Positions 8,072-16,734 of a stretch of 64,000 nucleotides of DNA are shown here, piece by piece. Within the stretch, counting starts at the first letter, position 1; the number at the start of each line of letters is the position of its first letter. Source of the stretch: Burkholderiales bacterium (GTDB taxonomy: Bacteria; Pseudomonadota; Gammaproteobacteria; Burkholderiales; SG8-41); NCBI GenBank assembly GCA_019634975.1, contig JAHCAI010000015.1, positions 1 through 64,000 of the forward strand. Reading direction: 5' to 3'. The notes under the pieces were generated by a model that made no database searches, was not told the origin of the DNA, and worked only from the letters and a program-made list of their open reading frames with translations. The position numbers were made by a program, and so were the translations under genes.

Positions 8072-8778
8072 CAGCCGCGCCCGTCGAGGTAGCGGCGTAT
8101 GCCGGCGAAAATGTCCCGGAACATCTCCGGCGTCAGCCGGCGGGTCTGGGTGTTGTAGCGGCTGCAATGGTAGCTGTCGAACAGCCTCAAACCCGGACGG
8201 GGATCGTGAATCGCGCCGTGCGCGAACGGAAATTCCGCGATCCTGCAGTCCAGCGCACGCAGCACGGCCTGGTGGGCGACCGTGCCCAGCGCCAGCACCG
8301 CCGGTGGCGCCAGGTCATGCAACTCGGCACGCAGATAGGCATTGCAGGTCCGGATCTCCGCCGGCAGCGGCTTGTTGGCCGGCGGCAGGCATTTGACCGC
8401 GTTGGTGATTCGACAGGACTTCAGCACCAGTCCGTCGTCCGGCGACAGCGCCTCCGCCTGGCTGCCAAAACCGAAGCGATGCAGGGTTTCGTAGAGCAGG
8501 ATGCCGGCATGGTCTCCGGTGAACGGGCGTCCGGTGCGGTTGGCGCCATGCATGCCGGGAGCGAGGCCCACAACCAGCAGGCCGGGACGCGGGTCGCCAA
8601 AGGGCGGCACCGGGCGTGCATGATAGCCGGGATGAGACTCCCTTATGTCCGCGAGGTGCGCGGACAGCCGCGGACAGAGCCGGCAGTCCGCCGAGAAAGC
8701 CGGGGCGGATGGGTCGCGTCGCGTCACTGCCTGCACCGGGACTGAGGAGCGGGGAAAGGCTTTGCGGCACAGCCGCAC
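8071..8778 (-). CDS. Uracil-DNA glycosylase, family 5 (UDGb-like)
   Basis: About 235 residues. Motif 1, GLAPGMHGANRTGRPFTGD, and the C-terminal SYHCSRYNTQT motif are the hallmarks of family 5 uracil-DNA glycosylases. Cysteines in the N-terminal CRLCPRL segment and in NAVKCLPPANKP fit the 4Fe-4S cluster of the superfamily. The enzyme would remove uracil, and perhaps other deaminated bases, from DNA. The start is uncertain: I chose GTG at 8778, just after the nagZ stop; an ATG at 8802 would overlap nagZ by 17 bp. Neither has a strong ribosome-binding site. Its 3' end overlaps uvrC, linking two repair genes. Confidence 0.85.
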   Translation of the reverse strand: MRLCRKAFPRSSVPVQAVTRRDPSAPAFSADCRLCPRLSAHLADIRESHPGYHARPVPPFGDPRPGLLVVGLAPGMHGANRTGRPFTGDHAGILLYETLHRFGFGSQAEALSPDDGLVLKSCRITNAVKCLPPANKPLPAEIRTCNAYLRAELHDLAPPAVLALGTVAHQAVLRALDCRIAEFPFAHGAIHDPRPGLRLFDSYHCSRYNTQTRRLTPEMFRDIFAGIRRYLDGRG

Positions 8779-8785
8779 CCGCCGA

Positions 8786-9838
8786 TCATGCCGCCATTCC
8801 ATCAATCCGGCCGACGGCGGCACAGGCCTCCGCGTAGCCTGCATCACCGCACAGCTGCGCCGCATCGACTTTAGCGGCATGGGCGCGGATGCGGTTCAGC
8901 CGCAGGCTCGCAGCCGCCGGCATCTCGTAGCGCAAGCCATCCAGGAGACGGTCGGCGGACTCCGGCGCATTGCAGACCAGTACCATGTCGCAGCCCGCGC
9001 CCAGAGCGGCCTGCGCGCGCTCCACCACTCCGCCGGCAACGCTCGCGCCCTCCATGCTCAGGTCATCGCTGAAAATCACGCCGTCGAAACCCAGCTCGCC
9101 GCGCAGGATCTGCCGCAGCCAGATGCCCGAAAACCCTGCAGGGGCGGCATCAACGGCGGGGTAAATCACATGCGCCGGCATCACCCCACCCATGCCCGCA
9201 GCCGCGAGACGCGCGAAGGGCTTGAGATCCTCGGCACGGATCGCATCGAGGGTGCGATCGTCGACGGGTATTTCGTGATGCGAATCGGCCCGGACATGGC
9301 CGTGTCCGGGGAAATGCTTGCCCACCGCGGACATGCCCCCGGCATTGAGCCCCTGCATCAGGCCCGTCGCGAGATCGGCGATCGCCTCGGGGTCGGAGTG
9401 AAAGGCGCGATCCCCGATCACGCCGCTGTTGCCGTGGTCCACATCCAGCACCGGGGTGAAGGAAAGATCGACGCCTTTCGCCAGCAGCTCCGCAGCCAGC
9501 ACGAATCCGGCCGAACGCGCAAGCGACACTGCGGCATCGCGGTCGCGATCCCAGATCGCGCCGAGCTTGCGCATCGGCGGAATCCGCGTAAAGCCCTCGC
9601 GAAAGCGCTGCACCCGTCCACCCTCATGGTCGACCGCGATGATCAGGCGCTCGTTGCGCAGGCCATGGATTTCCGCGGTCAGCTCGGCAAGCTGGGCGCA
9701 GGACTCGAAATTGCGCGCAAACAGGATGACGCCGCCGGTCAGCGGATGCAGCAGGCGCCGCCGGTCGTCATCGGTGAGCACGGCGCCGGCGACATCCAGC
9801 ATCACCGGCCCCAGGGGCAGGGCTTTGTTCATGGCCAT
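8786..9838 (-). CDS. nagZ: Beta-N-acetylhexosaminidase (peptidoglycan recycling)
   Basis: The 350-residue glycoside hydrolase family 3 enzyme removes GlcNAc from anhydromuropeptides in the cytoplasm. Diagnostic motifs are AVDHEGGRVQRF, the KHFPGHGH loop with the flexible His of NagZ, and the nucleophile segment SDDLSMEG. The start ATG at 9838 lies 4 bp after the acpS stop and has GGAG at suitable distance; ATG at 9832 is the alternative. The longer upstream frame overlaps acpS and is rejected. Confidence 0.95.
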   Translation of the reverse strand: MAMNKALPLGPVMLDVAGAVLTDDDRRRLLHPLTGGVILFARNFESCAQLAELTAEIHGLRNERLIIAVDHEGGRVQRFREGFTRIPPMRKLGAIWDRDRDAAVSLARSAGFVLAAELLAKGVDLSFTPVLDVDHGNSGVIGDRAFHSDPEAIADLATGLMQGLNAGGMSAVGKHFPGHGHVRADSHHEIPVDDRTLDAIRAEDLKPFARLAAAGMGGVMPAHVIYPAVDAAPAGFSGIWLRQILRGELGFDGVIFSDDLSMEGASVAGGVVERAQAALGAGCDMVLVCNAPESADRLLDGLRYEMPAAASLRLNRIRAHAAKVDAAQLCGDAGYAEACAAVGRIDGMAA

Positions 9839-9842
9839 CCGT

Positions 9843-10220
9843 TCAGGTCTCCAGCACGACGCAGGCACAAGCCAGGTTTGACTCATCGCTGATGGTCAGG
9901 TGGTGTCCGGTGATGCCGCGCTGCCGGACCAGAGCCGCGAGCGGTTCGCTGAACGTGAATCCGGGCTTGCCGGCGCTGTTCTGGACCACGCTGATGCACT
10001 GCAGGGTGACGGGATACCGGAAACCGGTGCCCATCGCCTTCGAGAACGCCTCCTTCGCGGCAAACCGGTTGGCCAGGAACAGCACCTGCTGCTTCGTCGC
10101 GCCGTACCTCAGCTGTTCGGCCGGGGTCAGCACCCGGGCGACGAAGCGCGAGCCGTACTTTTCCAGCAGCCGCGCCACGCGCTGCGGCTGGATGACGTCG
10201 ATACCGATGCCGTAGATCAA
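9843..10220 (-). CDS. acpS: Holo-[acyl-carrier-protein] synthase
   Basis: The 125-residue phosphopantetheinyl transferase of the AcpS type transfers 4'-phosphopantetheine from CoA to apo-ACP. GIDVIQPQRV at the N-terminus (Mg-binding Asp) and RFAAKEAFSKAMGTG are the two family signatures. The start codon is TTG at 10220, embedded in the pdxJ stop (TTGA overlap); no ATG exists at the expected place. It is coupled to pdxJ upstream, an order also seen in E. coli (pdxJ-acpS). Confidence 0.95.
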   Translation of the reverse strand: MIYGIGIDVIQPQRVARLLEKYGSRFVARVLTPAEQLRYGATKQQVLFLANRFAAKEAFSKAMGTGFRYPVTLQCISVVQNSAGKPGFTFSEPLAALVRQRGITGHHLTISDESNLACACVVLET

Positions 10221-10957
10221 TTCCGCACCCCCATCACCCGCAGGTATTCCCGCACTGTGGCCCCGAGGCCCATCTCCAGCGCATCGGCCACCAACGCGTG
10301 TCCGATCGAGACCTCGGCAACTCCCGGAACGGCGCTCAGGAAAGGCCCGAGATTGAGGCGGTTCAGGTCGTGGCCGGCATTGACGGCAAGACCGGCCGAC
10401 TGCGCACTGCGGGCGGCCGCCGCATAGCGGGCCAGCATCTGCGGTCCGGTCGGCGTGCCGAAGGCAGCGGCGTAAGGCTCAGTGTACAGCTCGATTCGAT
10501 CCGCGCCAGTTGCCGCCGCAGCGGACATTGCCTCGGGCTCGGGATCCATGAACAGGCTGACCCGGATGCCCGCGGCCTTCAGCTCCGACACCACGGGCTG
10601 CAGCCGTTTGCCGTCCCGCGGCAGATCCCAGCCATGATCCGAGGTGAAGGCGCCGGGCATATCGGGTACCAGCGTGCACTGTGCGGGCCTGACTGCAAGC
10701 GCCAATTCGAGCAGGGGCGGCTCGAAAGGATTGCCCTCGATGTTGAATTCAGCCTCCGGCCTGTGACGCAGCAGTCCCGCCAGTTCGTGCACATCCTGGC
10801 TGCGGATGTGTCGGGCATCAGGGCGCGGATGCACGGTTATGCCGTGTGCGCCGGCATCAAGCGCGGTGCCTGCTGCCCAGAGCACGCTGGGAATTCCGAG
10901 GTTGCGCGAATTGCGCAACAGCGCAATCTTGTTGACGTTGACGCTGAGCCGGGTCAT
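10217..10957 (-). CDS. pdxJ: Pyridoxine 5'-phosphate synthase
   Basis: The 246-residue TIM-barrel enzyme condenses 1-deoxyxylulose 5-phosphate with 3-amino-2-oxopropyl phosphate to give pyridoxine 5'-phosphate. Visible motifs are LSVNVNKIALLRNSR at the start, GAHGITVHPRPDARHI, FNIEGNP, TLVPD and VNAGHDLN. The start is the ATG at 10957; 16 upstream codons in the longer frame are unlikely. The gene sits between recO and acpS in a recO-pdxJ-acpS order. The substrate precursor DXP also feeds the isoprenoid pathway represented by dxr at 47.7-48.9 kb. Confidence 0.96.
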   Translation of the reverse strand: MTRLSVNVNKIALLRNSRNLGIPSVLWAAGTALDAGAHGITVHPRPDARHIRSQDVHELAGLLRHRPEAEFNIEGNPFEPPLLELALAVRPAQCTLVPDMPGAFTSDHGWDLPRDGKRLQPVVSELKAAGIRVSLFMDPEPEAMSAAAATGADRIELYTEPYAAAFGTPTGPQMLARYAAAARSAQSAGLAVNAGHDLNRLNLGPFLSAVPGVAEVSIGHALVADALEMGLGATVREYLRVMGVRN

Positions 10958-11007
10958 GACATCGGGTGCGATCGGGTTTGCAATTTTTCCTGAAGCGGCA
11001 CACACCG

Positions 11008-11733
11008 CTACAACTGCTGCAGGTCGCGCAGCAACTGCCTCGTGTGCAGGGTCTGCGCGCCGAGGCAGTGGTTGATCAGCGCACGCATGAGCGCCTTGCT
11101 CTGCTGCAGCGTCCGCGCATCGCTATAGCGGTCTTCGGCCATGTCGATCAGCGTCTGCCCCGACAATTCTACGCCGCTTTGTACTTCGCAATCGGAGGCA
11201 GGCACCGGTCCGCGCTCGGGCAGGTAACGGTAGACGCCATCGGCCCGGATCGGCACGCCGGCACCAGCCTCGCGCTCAAGTACCAGGCCGTAGCCCAGTT
11301 CGCGCAGCAACACGCGCTCAAAGCGGCGCAGAACGGCGGCATGATCCGCAGCCGCGGGCAGCTGCGCCAGCGCCGCGGCGTAGGCCTCAAACAGCTGCTC
11401 GTGGGGATCCTCGCGCGGCAACAGCTTCAGCAGCAGTTCATTCAGGTAGAAGCCGCAGATCAGGCTCAAGCCGCGCAGCGGCGCGTAGCCCCCGCTCCAC
11501 TCGGCCTTGTGCAGGGTCTTCAGCTCGGATTTCCCCGACCACCCCACCAGCAGGGGCTGAAAGGCCATCAGCACGCCTCGCAGCGCCGAACGGGGCCGCC
11601 TTGCCCCCCTCGCGATCACCGCCACCCGGCCCGAGTCGCGCGTATACAGCTCGGCAATGAGGCTGGTTTCGCGGTACGAATAGCTGTGCAGGAGATAGGC
11701 GCACTGCCCATCCCGCCGTGCCCTCTCAGCCAT
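11008..11733 (-). CDS. recO: DNA repair protein RecO
   Basis: The 241-residue RecFOR component helps load RecA on SSB-coated DNA. It has the N-terminal OB-fold (AYLLHSYSYRETSLIAELYTR and VAVIARGARRPRS) and the helical C-terminal domain. No zinc-binding cysteine cluster is visible, as in many proteobacterial RecO proteins. The start ATG at 11733 lies 74 bp after era; an AT-rich patch occupies part of this gap. It belongs to the rnc-era-recO-pdxJ-acpS series. Confidence 0.93.
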   Translation of the reverse strand: MAERARRDGQCAYLLHSYSYRETSLIAELYTRDSGRVAVIARGARRPRSALRGVLMAFQPLLVGWSGKSELKTLHKAEWSGGYAPLRGLSLICGFYLNELLLKLLPREDPHEQLFEAYAAALAQLPAAADHAAVLRRFERVLLRELGYGLVLEREAGAGVPIRADGVYRYLPERGPVPASDCEVQSGVELSGQTLIDMAEDRYSDARTLQQSKALMRALINHCLGAQTLHTRQLLRDLQQL

Positions 11734-11807
11734 ACCGCGACACTATCCGACTGGATTTCGAAGCGGAAATGATGCGTTCACCCAACATGTTGTTTTTATT
11801 GAGTATT

Positions 11808-12698
11808 TTAATCAATCCCCGAACGCCGCAGCACCCCCGGGTCATCGGCCCAGCCCGATTTCACCTTGACCCAGACTTCAAGAAACACCTTGCCGCCGAA
11901 CAGCCGCTCCATGTCGGCCCGCGCCTGGCTCGCGATCTCCTTGAGCTTGGCGCCGCCCTTGCCGATCACAATGCCCTTGTGCCCGGGCTTGTCGACGATG
12001 ATGCCGGCATGAATGCGCCGCAATCCGTTGACCGTCTCGAATTTCTCGATTTCCACCAGCGCGGAGTAAGGCAGTTCCTCCCCGAGGAGCCTGAACAGTT
12101 TCTCCCGCAGCAGTTCGGCCGCCAGGGTGCGTTCGCTGGCCGTGGTGACCTCGTCCTCGCCGTACATCACCTCCTGCTCGGGCAGCAGCGGTCGCAACAC
12201 CGCCAGCAGCCCGTCGATCCCGGAACCCGTTTTCGCCGATACCGGAATGATCGCCGCCGGCCGGGCGAGCGCCTCGATGTCCTGCATCAGCGGCAGCAAT
12301 TCATTCTTGTTGCCCACGCTGTCGATCTTGTTCAGCGCGACCACGAAAGGGATGTCGGGCCGCAGCAATCCGAATACCGCCCTGTCCTCGGCCGTCAGCC
12401 GCGGCGCCTCCACCACCCATACAACGGCATCGACATCCGAGATGCTCCGCGTCACGCTCCGGTTCATCAGGCGGTTCATCGTGCTGCCATGGCGGGTCTG
12501 GAAACCCGGGGTATCGACAAACACGTACTGCGCGTCGGGCCGGGTGACGATCCCGATGATCCGCTGGCGCGTCGTCTGCGGACGCCTTGAGGTGATGCTG
12601 ATTTTCTGGCCAACCATTCGGTTGAGCAGCGAGGATTTCCCGACATTCGGACGGCCGACGATGGCGAGGTGACCCGCGCGGTGCGCATCCCCGCTCAC
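11808..12698 (-). CDS. era: GTPase Era
   Basis: The 296-residue Ras-like GTPase binds the 3' end of 16S rRNA and supports 30S maturation. G1 is GRPNVGKSS, G3 is DTPGFQT, G4 is NKID, and a C-terminal KH domain contains GKGGAKLKEI. The start is GTG at 12698, overlapping the rnc stop as GTGA. The longer frame upstream lies inside rnc. The rnc-era coupling is conserved across proteobacteria. Confidence 0.96.
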   Translation of the reverse strand: MSGDAHRAGHLAIVGRPNVGKSSLLNRMVGQKISITSRRPQTTRQRIIGIVTRPDAQYVFVDTPGFQTRHGSTMNRLMNRSVTRSISDVDAVVWVVEAPRLTAEDRAVFGLLRPDIPFVVALNKIDSVGNKNELLPLMQDIEALARPAAIIPVSAKTGSGIDGLLAVLRPLLPEQEVMYGEDEVTTASERTLAAELLREKLFRLLGEELPYSALVEIEKFETVNGLRRIHAGIIVDKPGHKGIVIGKGGAKLKEIASQARADMERLFGGKVFLEVWVKVKSGWADDPGVLRRSGID

Positions 12699-13366
12699 CG
12701 CGACTCCACCAGCATCATGGCCTTCCCGGCGGCATCCTGTTCGGCGGCCCGCCTGCTGCCGCCGCGACCCTCGGTGCGGATGCCGAGTTCCTCGATGGCG
12801 CATTGCACCTCGAAGGATTGCGCATGCGCCTGCCCGCTGGTGCCGAGCAGGGTGTAGACGGGAAGCGCCAGGCCCCTGCCCTGTGCGAATTCCTGCAGGC
12901 GGGTCTTTGCGTCCTTCCCGCTCACCCGCGGATTGACCGCGGCGAGGCCAGGCCCCAGCAGCGCGCGCACTACCTGCCGGGCCGCCGGAAAACCGCCATC
13001 GACAGCAGCCGCACCGATGAGCGCCTCAACGGCATCGGCAAGGATCGACGGACGCGAGGCTCCACCGCTCTTCATCTCGCCTTCGCCGAGAAGCAGTTGT
13101 TCACCCAGTCCGATGCCCCGCGCAATGCCCTGCAGAGCCTGTTGGTTGACCAGATTGGCACGGACCCGGGAAAGTTCCCCCTCAGTCAGTTGCGGGAACC
13201 GTTCGTAGAGCTCCAGCGCAACCAGGCAGTTGAGGATGCTGTCCCCGAGGAATTCAAGCCGCTCGTTGTGGTCTGCGCCAAAGGAACGGTGAGTCAGCGC
13301 GCGCCGCAGTAGCGAGGAATCACGGAAGGCGTAGCCGACCCTGCTGCCGATCAGATCCGGATCCAC
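12695..13366 (-). CDS. rnc: Ribonuclease III
   Basis: The 223-residue double-strand-specific endoribonuclease processes rRNA precursors. The catalytic signature ERLEFLGDSIL (about residues 35-45) and the second acidic site DAVEALIGAA are present. A C-terminal double-stranded-RNA-binding domain runs from about residue 150 (DAKTRLQEFAQGRG) to the end. The start is a GTG at 13366, 26 bp after the DUF4845 gene, with no convincing Shine-Dalgarno. Confidence 0.96.
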   Translation of the reverse strand: MDPDLIGSRVGYAFRDSSLLRRALTHRSFGADHNERLEFLGDSILNCLVALELYERFPQLTEGELSRVRANLVNQQALQGIARGIGLGEQLLLGEGEMKSGGASRPSILADAVEALIGAAAVDGGFPAARQVVRALLGPGLAAVNPRVSGKDAKTRLQEFAQGRGLALPVYTLLGTSGQAHAQSFEVQCAIEELGIRTEGRGGSRRAAEQDAAGKAMMLVESR

Positions 13367-13392
13367 GACTGAAAGGAAAGCCGCGGCATCGG

Positions 13393-13749
13393 CTAGGGCC
13401 TTGAGGTCGGCCGGAATTCCATCAGCGCGCTGAGGTTGCCGAACAGCGGCACGCGCACCGAGTATTCCGCGCTGAGCACGATGCCGTCGCCTTCTTTGTC
13501 GATCTGCACATCGTCATAGGTGATGGCCTTGACGTTGTCGACACCCGCACGCGCATTGAATGCGCTGTTGAATTCGCCGCGCGTGGCGTTCTTGAGGGAC
13601 GGTTCGCTGGCAAGCGCGCGGAACATTTTCTGTATCGTATGGTATTCCATGTAGGCGGGTCCGATCTTGAAGCCCAGCAGCAGGGCCGAGATCAGCAGGA
13701 CCGCAAAAACCAGAAAGCCGGTGATCGTGATGCCTCGCTGCGAATTCAT
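13393..13749 (-). CDS. DUF4845 family membrane protein
   Basis: The 118-residue protein has one N-terminal hydrophobic segment (GFLVFAVLLISALLLGFKIG), preceded by a pilin-like RGIT start, and a short extracytoplasmic domain. It matches the pattern of DUF4845 proteins found between lepB and rnc in beta- and gammaproteobacteria. The start ATG at 13749 has a strong GGGAGG Shine-Dalgarno five bases upstream. Function unknown; position suggests envelope or secretion-related expression. Confidence 0.85.
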   Translation of the reverse strand: MNSQRGITITGFLVFAVLLISALLLGFKIGPAYMEYHTIQKMFRALASEPSLKNATRGEFNSAFNARAGVDNVKAITYDDVQIDKEGDGIVLSAEYSVRVPLFGNLSALMEFRPTSRP

Positions 13750-13766
13750 TGATGCCTCCCAAGTAG

Positions 13767-14570
13767 TCAGTTGATCGACTGCCCGATGCGCTTGAAATTG
13801 TCGAAATTCCACCAGATCATGAAAGCCCTGCCGACGATGTTGCGTTCCGGCACAAATCCCCAGTAGCGGCTGTCACTGCTGCTGTCCCGGTTGTCACCCA
13901 TCAGGAAATAATGCCCCTCCGGCACCTTGCAGCGGAAACCCGACTCATTGTACGCACAATTGTCACGGTAGGGAAAGCGCTGGACACCGCCCAGATGCAC
14001 CGGCGGAATGTCCTGCTGCAGCAGCACCGCATGCGGATGGTCGCCCAGCCGCTCCTCGAAACGCTTGGCCGAGATGAAGTTGAGGCCGCCCTCGACATAG
14101 CTGTAGTCACCGTCCGGCTTCAGCGGAACCTGGATGCCGTTTATCGTCAGGCGCTTTTCCGAGTAGGCGATTTCATCGCCGGGCAAGGCGACCACGCGCT
14201 TTATGTAATCGAGCGCGGGGTTCTCCGGGTAGCGAAACACCATCACCTCGCCGCGCTGCGGCTCGTTGACCTCGATGATCCGCGTGTTCAGCACCGGCAG
14301 CCGTATGCCGTAGGTGTACTTGTTAACGAGGATGAAGTCGCCGACCAGCAGGGTCGGCAGCATCGAGCCGGAGGGAATCTTGAAAGGCTCCACGAGGAAG
14401 GAACGCAGCACGAAGACCACCAGGATCACCGGAAAAAAACTCGCCGGATACTCGATCCACCAGGGTTGCGCGGCGCCGGCAACGCGGCGCTTGCGGAGAA
14501 AAAGGGTCTCGGCAAGCCAGACGGCACCGGTAAGCACCAGCAGGACCAGCATGATCAGAGCGAAGTTCAT
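13767..14570 (-). CDS. lepB: Signal peptidase I
   Basis: The 267-residue leader peptidase has two N-terminal transmembrane segments, the catalytic Ser in PSGSMLPTLLVGD, the Lys in DYIKRVVALPGD and the conserved box MGDNRDSSSDSR. A Cys pair (DNCAYNESGFRC) lies in the periplasmic insertion, as in E. coli. It cleaves signal peptides of exported preproteins. ATG at 14570 is preferred over an in-frame TTG two codons upstream. The order lepA-lepB-DUF4845-rnc-era is conserved. Confidence 0.96.
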   Translation of the reverse strand: MNFALIMLVLLVLTGAVWLAETLFLRKRRVAGAAQPWWIEYPASFFPVILVVFVLRSFLVEPFKIPSGSMLPTLLVGDFILVNKYTYGIRLPVLNTRIIEVNEPQRGEVMVFRYPENPALDYIKRVVALPGDEIAYSEKRLTINGIQVPLKPDGDYSYVEGGLNFISAKRFEERLGDHPHAVLLQQDIPPVHLGGVQRFPYRDNCAYNESGFRCKVPEGHYFLMGDNRDSSSDSRYWGFVPERNIVGRAFMIWWNFDNFKRIGQSIN

Positions 14571-14582
14571 GGCCAAGCCGTA

Positions 14583-16382
14583 TTATTTGTCGACCTGCAG
14601 GATGGCCAGAAACGCCTCCTGCGGAATCTCGACAGTGCCTACCTGCTTCATACGTTTCTTGCCCGCCTTCTGCTTCTCGAGCAGTTTTTTCTTGCGCGTG
14701 ATGTCGCCGCCATAACACTTGGCCAGCACGTTCTTGCGCAGCGCCTTGACGGTCTCGCGGGCGATGATGTGCGCGCCGATCGCCGCCTGGATGGCAATGT
14801 CGAACATCTGGCGCGGAATCAGCTTGCGCATCCGTTCCGCCACATCGCGGCCGCGGTACTGCGCGTTGGCGCGGTGCACGATCAGCGACAGCGCATCGAC
14901 GCGCTCGCCGTTGATCAGTATGTCGAGGCGCACCAGATCGCCGGCGCGGTATTCGATGAAATCATAGTCGAGGGATGCGTAACCGCGGGACACCGACTTC
15001 AGCCGGTCGAAAAAATCCATGACAACCTCGTTCAGCGGCAGCTCGTAGGTCAGCATCACCTGCCGCCCGAGATACTGCATGTTTTTCTGCACGCTGCGCT
15101 TCTCGGTGCACAGCGTGATCACTGGCCCCACGTAGTCGCTCGGGACGAGTATCGATGCCTTGATCATCGGTTCGCGGATTTCCTGTATCTGCGAGACATC
15201 CGGCAGGCGTGACGGATTTTCGATTTCGAGCACCGAGCCATCGCGCAGCAGGACCTCGTAGACCACGGTCGGCGCCGTCGTGATCAGCGACATGCCGTAT
15301 TCGCGCTCCAGCCGCTCCTGCACGATGTCCATGTGCAAGAGGCCCAGGAATCCGCAACGGAAACCGAAGCCCAGGGCCTGGGAGGACTCGGGCTCGAAGC
15401 GCAGCGATGCATCGTTCAGGTGCAGCTTCTCCAGCGCGTCGCGCAAGGCCTCGTATTCGCTGGACTCGACGGGATAGAGTCCGGCAAAGACCTGCGGCTT
15501 GATTTCCTTGAAACCCGGCAGCGGTTCCCTGGCCGGATTGGTCGCGAGCGTGACCGTGTCACCGACTTTTGCCGCCTGCAATTCCTTGATGCCGGCAATC
15601 ACGAAGCCCACTTCACCGGCAGACAGGCTGTCGCACGACTGCGACTTGGGCGTGAACACGCCGACCTGCTCGCAGGGAAAATTGCCGCCCGTGGACATCA
15701 GCAGGATGCGGTCCTTGGGTTTGAGCACGCCGTCAACGACCCGGACCAGCATCACCACGCCGACATAATTGTCGAACCAGGAATCGATGATCAGCGCCTT
15801 CAGCGGCGCTGCCGGGTCGCCTTTCGGCGGCGGCATCTGCAGCACCACGGCTTCCAGAACCTCGGCAATGCCTTCGCCGGTCTTGGCGCTGACCCTGAGC
15901 GCATCCTTCGCGGGGATGCCGATGATGTCCTCGATCTCGGCCGCCACGCGTTCCGGTTCGACCTGCGGCAGGTCCATCTTGTTCAGGACCGGCACCACTT
16001 CCACGCCCTGCTCGATCGCGGTGTAGCAGTTCGCGACCGTCTGCGCCTCCACTCCCTGCGAGGCATCGACCACCAGCAGTGCCCCTTCGCAGGCCGCCAG
16101 CGACCGTGAGACCTCGTAGGAGAAGTCGACATGCCCCGGGGTGTCGATCAGGTTCAGCCGGTAGGTCTGCCCGTCCTTCGCCCTGTAGGTCAATGCCGCC
16201 GTCTGCGCCTTGATGGTGATGCCGCGCTCGCGCTCCAGATCCATGGAATCGAGAACCTGCGACTCCATTTCGCGGGCAGACAGCCCGCCGCACAGCTGGA
16301 TGAAGCGATCCGCCAGCGTCGATTTGCCGTGGTCGATATGCGCGATGATGGAAAAATTGCGGATGTGCTGCATCTGCTGCAT
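14583..16382 (-). CDS. lepA: Elongation factor 4 (LepA)
   Basis: The 599-residue translational GTPase acts on ribosomes during back-translocation or initiation quality control. It starts [22 protein letters not shown], with G1 AHIDHGKS, G2 RERGIT, G3 DTPGHVDF and G4 NKMDLP. The LepA-specific C-terminal domain ([22 protein letters not shown]) is intact. ATG at 16373 is an alternative start nine bases downstream. A terminator-like hairpin lies only 34 bp upstream of the start. lepB follows after 12 bp. Confidence 0.97.
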   Translation of the reverse strand: MQQMQHIRNFSIIAHIDHGKSTLADRFIQLCGGLSAREMESQVLDSMDLERERGITIKAQTAALTYRAKDGQTYRLNLIDTPGHVDFSYEVSRSLAACEGALLVVDASQGVEAQTVANCYTAIEQGVEVVPVLNKMDLPQVEPERVAAEIEDIIGIPAKDALRVSAKTGEGIAEVLEAVVLQMPPPKGDPAAPLKALIIDSWFDNYVGVVMLVRVVDGVLKPKDRILLMSTGGNFPCEQVGVFTPKSQSCDSLSAGEVGFVIAGIKELQAAKVGDTVTLATNPAREPLPGFKEIKPQVFAGLYPVESSEYEALRDALEKLHLNDASLRFEPESSQALGFGFRCGFLGLLHMDIVQERLEREYGMSLITTAPTVVYEVLLRDGSVLEIENPSRLPDVSQIQEIREPMIKASILVPSDYVGPVITLCTEKRSVQKNMQYLGRQVMLTYELPLNEVVMDFFDRLKSVSRGYASLDYDFIEYRAGDLVRLDILINGERVDALSLIVHRANAQYRGRDVAERMRKLIPRQMFDIAIQAAIGAHIIARETVKALRKNVLAKCYGGDITRKKKLLEKQKAGKKRMKQVGTVEIPQEAFLAILQVDK

Positions 16383-16416
16383 CAGTTCCGGCTGTCGGGA
16401 AACACCAAGAGGGCCA

Positions 16417-16451
16417 ACAAAAAGGGCACCCGGAATCTCCCGGAGTGCCCC
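16417..16451 (-). terminator. Rho-independent terminator-like hairpin between grx and lepA
   Basis: On the minus strand GGGCAC-T-CCGG pairs with CCGG-GTGCCC around a GAGATT loop (16450-16424) and is followed by TTTTT (16423-16419). It would end or attenuate the rpoE-mucD-grx transcript just before lepA. Confidence 0.7.
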
Positions 16452-16476
16452 AGTTCCGTTCGTAAGTCCGCGTATT

Positions 16477-16734
16477 TTAGCGGAAATCCCGCAAGTAATC
16501 AGTAACGGCGGAAACGTCGAGGTGGTAGTGGCAAAGCTCCCTTTCGCCGTGCGTCAGCACCGGGACCTTGTCGCCGAACCGCAGTTCCAGCGCCGGATCG
16601 GAGTCAACGTCGACGACCACCACCCGGAAATCCCGTGTGGCCTGCAGCGACCGCAGGGCGGAAATCATGTCGTCGCAAAGGTGACACCAGCTCCGGCCGT
16701 AGAGCGTCAGCTCGACCGGACCTGCTTCAGCCAT
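16477..16734 (-). CDS. Glutaredoxin-like thiol-disulfide protein
   Basis: The 85-residue protein has one thioredoxin fold. The redox motif CHLC sits near residues 17-20 in [15 protein letters not shown], and a cis-Pro in KVPVL lies near 58. It resembles the DUF836/glutaredoxin-2-like family often placed between mucD and lepA in betaproteobacteria. Its ATG at 16734 overlaps the mucD stop by 8 bp. The physiological partner is unknown; a role in thiol homeostasis in the envelope-stress operon is inferred. Confidence 0.88.
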   Translation of the reverse strand: MAEAGPVELTLYGRSWCHLCDDMISALRSLQATRDFRVVVVDVDSDPALELRFGDKVPVLTHGERELCHYHLDVSAVTDYLRDFR

